This document shows positions 1-9,100 of a stretch of DNA of 21,764 bases, one piece after another. The stretch comes from a virus: IMG/VR virus record IMGVR_UViG_3300025128_000397, positions 1 through 21,764 of that record. The stretch is one strand, 5' to 3'. Position 1 is the stretch's first letter; each line of letters begins with the position of its first letter. The position numbers and the translations under genes are program-made. The notes beneath the pieces are model-generated. The model was not told the DNA's origin. It made no database searches and saw nothing but the letters and a program-made list of their open reading frames with translations.

Positions 1-152
1 GGTCCCAACTGCACCACATTAGCTATACTACCTGTTTGAAATGGAGTTACAGTTCCTTGTGTTGTTGTAGGCACGTAGTAAATAAAATCACCATTTTGTA
101 CTGATGTGTTTAATGAATCTCCTGGAAATTGTAATATTAAGTTTGTTGCCAT
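1..152 (-). CDS. 5' part of an unidentified virion-region gene, cut by the window edge
   Basis: An ATG at 152-150 opens a frame that stays open to base 1, giving 50 codons plus two bases. The peptide begins MATNLILQFPGD and continues with a Thr/Gln/Val-rich stretch containing YYVPTTTQG, which looks like beta-structured virion material rather than an enzyme. It starts 12 bases after the stop of the giant nozzle-like gene on the same strand, so it is probably the next gene of the same operon. The leader is A/T-rich with no Shine-Dalgarno sequence, like its neighbours. I do not recognise the family. A tail, fibre or small structural protein is a positional guess only. Confidence 0.7.
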   Translation of the reverse strand, partial: MATNLILQFPGDSLNTSVQNGDFIYYVPTTTQGTVTPFQTGSIANVVQLG

Positions 153-164
153 TTTTATTATTAA

Positions 165-3100
165 TTATAAAGTCATAATTGATTGAAAGTTAAACGCGTT
201 ATTTCCATTATATAACGTCTCACTTCCTTGTCTAAATCCTGAAGTACCGCTTGCAGTTGATGCACAGACAGCATTGTATTCAACTGAAGAGCCACTAGAA
301 TAACCAGAAGTATCTATAGTGTAACCGCTTTGGTAAACGTTCTGAGCGTTGTTATAGTCTCCTGCAATAACTATCGCTATATATATATTTGTATTGTAAC
401 CTGGATTATAAGTTGTTAAATTTGAGTTGAAGTTATTAGTATCCCAAGTTATTGTTAATGTATTAGTTGAAGCGTCATGACTAGCAATTGGAACTAAAGC
501 GTCAATAATAGGACATTCTAAAGTTGTTGCTTGTTTAGCAGGCATTAAAGGCGCGTTTTTCTTCGTGCTTCCATCATTAGCATAACACTGTTTACCAATT
601 TTTATATCGTATTCAGTATTTTCAGTTAAATCATCAAAAACGATATAACCTTCGTTACCTGTTGGATTCGTCAAAAACCAATCACCAGGAGTATTACCAT
701 TAGTATTACCGCCCCAACCAGATATAGTGTTAAACGCGTTTTCACCACTTAACGTTGTTAATTGGTTTTGGTATGATTGACCAGAATTATTTTCTCTATA
801 TCTACCTCTTACGTTAAACCAAGCTTCAGTTCCACCAGTATTATAAGGATCTGCTTGAGTAAACTGAGCAACACTAACAGCTATTTTTGTAAATGTTTTT
901 GAAATCACATCCGCTGTGTTACTATCAATTGATACGCTAGCGGTTTCTAAACAAGTTAAACAAGTACCGTCGTCTATTGTTGTACCTGGATAAGCACCAT
1001 CATTAACAAAGTCCCAACAAGGTGCAGTAGAACTAGAATCATTTGTTGAATTACAACCGTAGTTAAACGCATCGGTATTACTCCAACAACCGGTTTGATC
1101 ATCGTAAACACAACAATCTCCATCACCTGAACTAGCTATTCCGTATGTCCAGAAAGTGTTACCAGTAAAAGAAATATCACTAGTTACTACATCAGTAATA
1201 TTTGCAGTACAAGGTTGTGTTACTGTTCCAGCAGGATTACTTGTTGCAAATCCTCCCGCATCAAGTGATAACGACGGTTGAAGATAATTTGAAGCAAGTG
1301 TATTCATACAACCTGCCCACTCACACTGAGTATTATCAGCATCAGTAACATATTTATTATAATTAAGAGCCCCAACAATATTACAACCTACAATCTCTGG
1401 TGTAGTAAATGTTACTTCTGCGGGAGTAGCAGGGTCAGACGAAGAACTACCTACACCACACCAATTCCAAACTATAACCTTATATTGTTTACCTGGTCTT
1501 AAGAAACCTGGAGTGTTATCAGGATGATCACCGCAACGTATACCTACTATACCAGTATTACCATCAGGACCTAAGTTCCAAGTTTGCATACCAAAATGAC
1601 CAGATGGATCTTGGTTATAATTAAAACTATTATCTTGGCAAAAAGCAAATGTCGCTGTTGTTGGAGGTTGAGTAGTACCTAAACCATCATCACAATCAGC
1701 CCATGGTCCTTGTCCTGTAAGATCTCCAAAATGATTAATTATAGGTCTATCTTCATGATTCTTAAAAATTCCAAAAGTACCTACTGTACTACCAGGATTA
1801 ACGCCGCTAATTTGAGCCGTGTTATTGTTAGTGCTGTATAACGGATCTTCCATACCACTAGGTACTGTTAACCAAACTTGATTATCATCATCATATTCTC
1901 GTAACTCTAAACTTATACCAGCAATAGGTATAGGTCCTGGTCCACTGATATTAAAACCTGTATTACAACCACAATTACCACTAATAGCAAAGCCATTATA
2001 ACTAGCGTCATCCCAATTTATAACTGCGTTAGTAGGTGTTATATTTGTTACGGTTAAATTAGATACGGAAGGACAAGATGTTATACATGAACCATCATCC
2101 TGCGTGGCATTTGGATCAAAATTGAATGCTGATAAATTCATACAACCTAAAATATGAGCTATACAGCTTCCATCATCAGTATTAGCATTTGGATCAAAGT
2201 TCTGTGTATTTGGATCAGTACATCCAAATATTGGAGCAATACAAGAACCATCATCTATGTTTGCTGTCGAGTCATAATTAACTGCCACAGGATCTGTACA
2301 TCCATACACAAAAATATTTTGTCCAAAATCAATTGAAGGATCGTAGTTGTCTAATAATGTTTCTTGTGCACTTCTAACTGGACCACCATTAGGTGATGTA
2401 CCGCTTGTGTAGTTATCAGCGTTACAGTAAGTTATAACTCTAAATCTAAGGTACGTAAGAGTTGACGTCCAAAACGTAGTTGTTCCATTATCTGGTTGTA
2501 AAGCTACATCATGGAAAGTGTGTGTAAACGTTTGGCCGTTTGCTGGTACAGCGCCACTGTTGTCAAGAATTACCTCTTGAGAACCATTACTATTACCCCA
2601 GTTAGTTTGCATACCTGATCCAAACGAAGCGTAAGCCATTTGTAGTTTAAACTCATTAAACATATTTACGTTCCAAGGTAATTCTGGCGCTTGGAAAGAA
2701 ACAGTTACATCATGCATACCTACAGTTCCACTTGTTGCTAAAACAACGTTATCTACAGTAAGATTAATTGGTTGTTCACAGATTTGACAACCACAAGTAT
2801 TAAAAGGACCTACGGTTTGGCTACCTTGTGTAGGTACGCTGTTATACCAAGTGCTATTAGGGTTATTAAAAGTTGAAGCAGCATTTAGATCTTGTGAAAA
2901 CTCACCAGAGTTCCAAATATTATTATAGAAATTATTACCAATAAGAGTTTGATTAACAGAACAACCTATATAGTAACAAGAACCATCATCATTTATGCAA
3001 GAGCTACAATAATTACAAGCTGCTGGATCCATACATCCATCGGTTGGTGGTGTAATACAGCTACCATCGTCAAAAGTAGGACAAGGAGGAAGAATAGCGT

Positions 3101-6100
3101 TTTGATAATTGTAAGGTATAGTGTTATCACAACCTATACCAGGAGTTAAGTAATTAGAAGCTCCAACATCAGTACAACCACCGTAAGTACAAGAACCATC
3201 ATCACTGTTTACATCTAATTGAAGATTACCAGTTGGCGCTGAATAGTTAAAGGCTGGAGTTAAATTATCAAGACAACCATAAATATAATCATAACAACTA
3301 CCATCGTCTATATTAGCGTTTGAATCATAATTAAATGCTAGTGGATCTGTACAACCTGCTTGTGCGGTAATACAACTACCATCATCATTAGTAACATAAG
3401 GATATATATTATTTGTATTGTTTGGACCACCGTAGTTTGTTGCGTTTATGTTATTAAGACAACCATTATATTGACATGAACCATCATCAGTATTTGCACT
3501 TGAATTATAACTTAAATTATCAGCGTTTGGATCTGTACACCCAAGTAACACAGGAATACAAGGATCAGTAGTATCACTTGCAGAAACTTGATTTATAGTT
3601 GCAAGTGGATCATAGTTAAACTGACCAAAAGTTGTACAGCCATAAACTATAGAAGTACCTATAAAATTAGTATATCCAAGACCTTGAACAGCAAAACTAC
3701 TTGTATCAAATTTATTATAACTATTTGTTAAGTGACCATATTGATCTGTTGTTACAGCTTTACCTCTTATATAATTAAACCATTTACCTTCTTTTTCTAT
3801 AAACTCAATTATACTACCTTCTTGTTGGTCTGTTTTAATACTTTCTACATACCAACCGTTTTTAGGATTTAGATTATAGTATTGTGAGTCGCTATACAAC
3901 ACACCTGTTGCAGTTCCTAACAACAAAGGATCTTCTTCTATTAATAGTTTTACTCTAGACTGACTACCTTCATAATTCAAAGTATTAAAAGACTTAACAC
4001 TATGAGGAAAATCATTTAATAAAACAGTAACGCTTGATGGGTGTGGTGTAGTAGCACCATAAAAAGTATTTCTTGGCCAAGGGTTTAAAACAGTACCTTC
4101 TTCATGGTGTCTCCATAAATTACCATTTAAAAACGTATAATAATCATTAGCACAGCTAATAGCTAGTTCTGGAATATAAGATTTAAAACTAACCCAACCT
4201 TTTACGTTTTCTTTATAAGAAACAGTTGTTGTATTATTTTCATTTAGACTATAAGAATTTACAATTAAATCATTATCTTGCATTAATGTTAAATTGTATT
4301 CGTCTTTTCTGTCATCATAACTACCTATTAACTTAGTAGTTACTTTTAAATTATCTCTAAACCAATCTTTCATACCTGCATCAGATATAGCTGTTAAACC
4401 ATCTTTTGATAATCTTACAACAGAACCTCTTACTTTATCAGTAAAATAAACTCTATAAGCTTCCGATGCAAATGATTCTGGATTTTTAGATATACCATAT
4501 TCACCTACAAAAGGTATTGTTTGTCCTAAAACATTAGCCGTTGCGGTTAACTGCGGGTTTCCATCAGCGTTGAATACAGCATCTTTATTTGATAATATTT
4601 TTAGAACTTTATCTTCACAAAGAACTATCAAATCAGTATTTCTAGTATGTAGTTTTTGGATACTACCATATGATGGATTTATATCTTTAGTGATTTTTTC
4701 TGCTTGTATAAATTGGTTTAGATTATTTACACCACTAACAGAATTGTATATACCAGAATATATTAATCCATATTTTCTATTTTCTCTTTTATATTGTTCA
4801 GGTAAAGTTGTAGAAGCTTTTACACCATTTAAAATATAAGGTAAATTAAAATTATCTCTAACTCTATTAGATTCAACACCATTACCAAATGAATAACAGT
4901 TGTGCCAATTTAAATCATAAGAAGTATTGTATAAATTTCTTTTTAATTTTATAGTTCTAGTAAGACCATCGAATGGTGGCGGTTCTATAAATTGATCTAC
5001 AACAGCTTCTGCTTTACTACCATCTGGTCTTTCTATAATTATAGTTTCATTTACGTTTAAAGGTGGAACTCCACCAGGACAAGGTCCAACATAACAAACA
5101 TCTGCAGATAAAACTATTGTATCAAAATATGATGCTACAATATAAGTCCCTGGAACAGGATTGTCTGTATGCGCGCTAGATACTTTAGATAATTCAGGAG
5201 CGAATATTTTTATAGTTTGGTTATCTAAAGTTATAGGGTTGTAACCACTTATTTCGTGATAAATATTTAAATCAATAGATTCTTTTGGTTCCGTTTCCCA
5301 TATAGCTGGTTTTTTAGATTTTAATTTTTTAATACCAGGAGCAACATCAATAAATTGAATAGTATAACCAACAGCATCAACTCCTTCGTTAGTATTTCCA
5401 AAACCATCAGCATTATTGAAAAAATTTATATTTTTTGCTGAATTTGGACTTAATCTATTCATTGTGTATTGAGCAAAATATAAAGCATCAGAGGCTGATA
5501 TGCCACTTAAATCTATATTAACATCAGTTTGCGCGTCATAAGCTTTACATTTTATAGAAAAATCACTTGTACTATTTTCAATTATTTCAGATACAGTAGC
5601 TAACTGAGTTTGCGTAAGTGTTGTAGAAGCGTACTGGTATAAAACCATACCAACGGTTAATCTGTTACCGCTACTATCTTCTAAACTACTAACATTAATA
5701 GTGTAATTATTAGTAGAAGCTATTGATGCTGATAATTGTATTGTAACACCTCCAGATATTGCAGAACCATAACCTGATACAGGATTCCAACCTATAGTTT
5801 TGTTTAATGTTATTTTATAGTTTCTAGTAAAATTAGAAGGTCTCCAATGTGTACTAGTAGCATATTTAGTCCAATGATCAGGAGAAAACACGCTAATATC
5901 AACATCATTACCATCTCTAATCATATGTGGTCCAGCGTCCCAACCAGGTAAATTAGGATGTATACCACTAGCTGTAAAATGATTCCATGGTAAATTATCT
6001 CCAGAAGCAGCTACACTTTGATCAAGTGCATTTTCTTGTTGCGTGGTATCCATATTCTCACCATCTGTAAGATCATCAATCCTTACTCTATAGTAATTAT

Positions 6101-9100
6101 CTACATTAGTTATAGTATATATTTCTTCAGAAGGATCTTCTTTAAATCTAAATTTAGATCCAGCAACTAATCTTTTAGCAAAATCACCATTATCACCATC
6201 GTAAACAGAGTTACCATCGTCAATATCAAACATCGTGTCTAAATTATCCCAAGCGTAATCAACATCACTACCCTGTATACCACCAAAAGATAATTCAAGT
6301 CTGTTACCTGATAATCCCCAAGAAGCTTGTTGCGTAGGGTCTAAGTTTTCTTCAGGATTTGGAACACCATCCCCACCTTCATAAGGATATGTACCAGCAA
6401 TATGAGCGTCAGCATCTATAAACCAAACGTCAACGAACTTTTGATTTGTAGTATCTTCACCTGTTATAAGATTTCTTTCACTTCTAATACGATGATTAAT
6501 ACCATGTGGTAAGTTTCCTTCTTTTTTATCTGCTCTTTGAACATTTATACCTCTAAAAAACGCGTCAAATGGAGCCCATTTAAAATGAGATATTCCCTGC
6601 CAACCACTAACATTACCTAGGAAATGAGCAACTTCTCCTGTAGCAACTCTATAATCAAACCAACTTGAAGCGCTAGATGCATCACTATGTATACTACCAT
6701 GAGATGAAACTACATTTTCTAAACCGGTACTATTATCAGGTGTAAGTCCACTAGTATTTGAAAATACATATCTATGTTGATCTTGGGTTGCGGCTACTGC
6801 TGGTACTCTCCATAAGTATATCTTTTTTTCAGGACCAATAGATAAATTGGTTGTTATTGATGGTTGTTGGCTAGATATATTTTCAACAAAAGTATCATCT
6901 AAAAATATTTTTACAAAAAACTTACCATCAAATTCAGGTAAATTTTCAACTGTATATTTATAAAAATTAACAAAGGTTTCATCAAGTATTTTAGTTTGTG
7001 CGCCACCACTCACGTCGTCTGTAAATATATTTATATCCTCTCCTATTTTTTCTTCTAAAGTAATATAAATATAATCATCATCAGAAGCAGCAGAACCTAT
7101 TCTATATCTTTTACTTCTTACAGTTTCGTCTGCGTTTGCTAGTTCAAAATAAATAGCATCTCTTCCTATATTGTTATATATTTCATCTAATTTAGCTATA
7201 CTAGAAGTAGAATAAATATCTGCATAATTAATAGCAAACTTACTTTTGTTTAAAAGAGGTACTCTAGTATCATCACTAAATATAGATGTTGCATCAAAAT
7301 GTTGTCTAGAAGATATTAACGTTTGTTTTGTTTTAACAAAATCCGGTGCTTCGTTTTTTATATCTAATACTTTATATCTAGCTTCTTGAGCAACAGCAGT
7401 ATCAGATTCTATACCTTTTTTCATTATGATATAACTGTCTATATCTAATTTGTTTCTATCCGTAGAAGGGAAAGATAACCATATACCACCATCTTCAGCA
7501 TCGTACCAACGGTCCATAGCTAAATTATAATACTCACTAGATGATTCTTTTATGAAAAACTTATAGTACTTCATATTTGTAGGTTGATTCTGCCCTTTAA
7601 AACCAACTTTTAATCTATTACCACTAGCAGATTTATCTTTACCTAATTTAAAAGTAGAATTTAAACTAGAAATAACTGGCGTTTCTCTACCATGTTCATC
7701 TATAAATACAACACCTAATTGATATTCTCTTAACGATTTAATTGATCTAACTCCTGAGCCATCACTACTCTGCCTTGATGATATAATATGTTTAAAGTCA
7801 GGATAATATTTTAAACTATTAATAGTTGTTAGATCAAAATTTTGTATATAGTTACCGTATACAACTCTATTACCTGTTATTTCTTGTGCTTTTGCACTTA
7901 AAGGAACGTTGTCCCAAGGTCTTAGTATTTGATTTTCAGGTATAGCTGCTTTTATATTACTAGATTTTATTTCGTATGAGTTTGCATACCAAGCGTTGAG
8001 TGGTTCACCTATAATTGTTTCATCGTCTGGTTTTACAGTATCAATAATATAAACATTTGGAGAACCATCTTCTTTATAAAGTATTTCAACAGCATCTACA
8101 TCTTCATATTCCCCACCAACAGTATAAAACTGTGGAATAAAATTACTTAAAACAATAGAGTTTAATCTATTTGTCATTGCAGTATTATAACCTTTTTCAG
8201 CATTGTAACTAAAAGAACCTGGTTTAAATGCTACTTCAGAATATGGTGATATAGCTGAATATTCACCATCTGTATATTTATATCTAATAGCAAATCTAGG
8301 AAATTTAAATTCAAATAGCTTTTCAGATTCATCAAATAAATCTACTACATAAGTAAGTGGATCAGAAAAATTATCTGCACCAGCAAAAGGTATATCACCA
8401 CCTATTTCTGTTACTAAAATTTCTACGTGTGCACTACCTGGACCAGACGTAGGCCAGTTTTGTGCTTCTGGAGCAGCTTGTTGATCACTGGTATTAGATA
8501 CAAAAGAGTTATATGTACCAGAAGCGTTTGCACCTCCATTGTCCCATGCTGTTATTTGGCCTTTTATAGTAAAAGCAGAAGTGTCTAAAGGTATTGACGG
8601 TTGCTCGTTGTTAATATTATTAAATTCTTTTAAAATAAGTTTACTACCAATTTCCCATTGTAAAGTAAAATCACTAGCTATATTACCAGATGTATCTATA
8701 GCTTGAGGTATTTGTATTCTAAAAGTACTACCAACTTGTATATTAGAAAAGTCATATAAATCTGATTGTGCAAAATTAGATATGTTAGGGTTGTTTCCAG
8801 GAGTTGATATTGTGTTAATTAAACCACTATAAAATAAACCTGGTTCTCTAGATGTTTTATACTCTACAGACGGAGAATATTTAGGAGATTTTCTAATAAC
8901 AGTTATATGATCTTCTCTAATAGGAACTTGAGTACCTACTCCATCTATAGTATCTGTTATTAATAAAGTATGATCGTTACCACTTGAATCTGTACCTTGT
9001 AAACTACGGTTAATGTTTATTTTTTTAGGTTCATTAAAACCGTCTGTATAAAAAAGTAAATCATCAATTATATTTATACCTGTAATTAATTTTTCACTAT

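Noticed and set aside
951-3644. Regularly spaced DNA words resembling a CRISPR array
   Set aside because: The spacing varies, the copies are imperfect, and the whole stretch lies in one open frame encoding protein repeats; no cas genes are nearby.
4570-4839. Plus-strand open frame of 89 residues inside the giant gene
   Set aside because: It is antisense to a continuous coding frame, has no leader signal or recognisable product, and AT-rich coding DNA often gives such frames.
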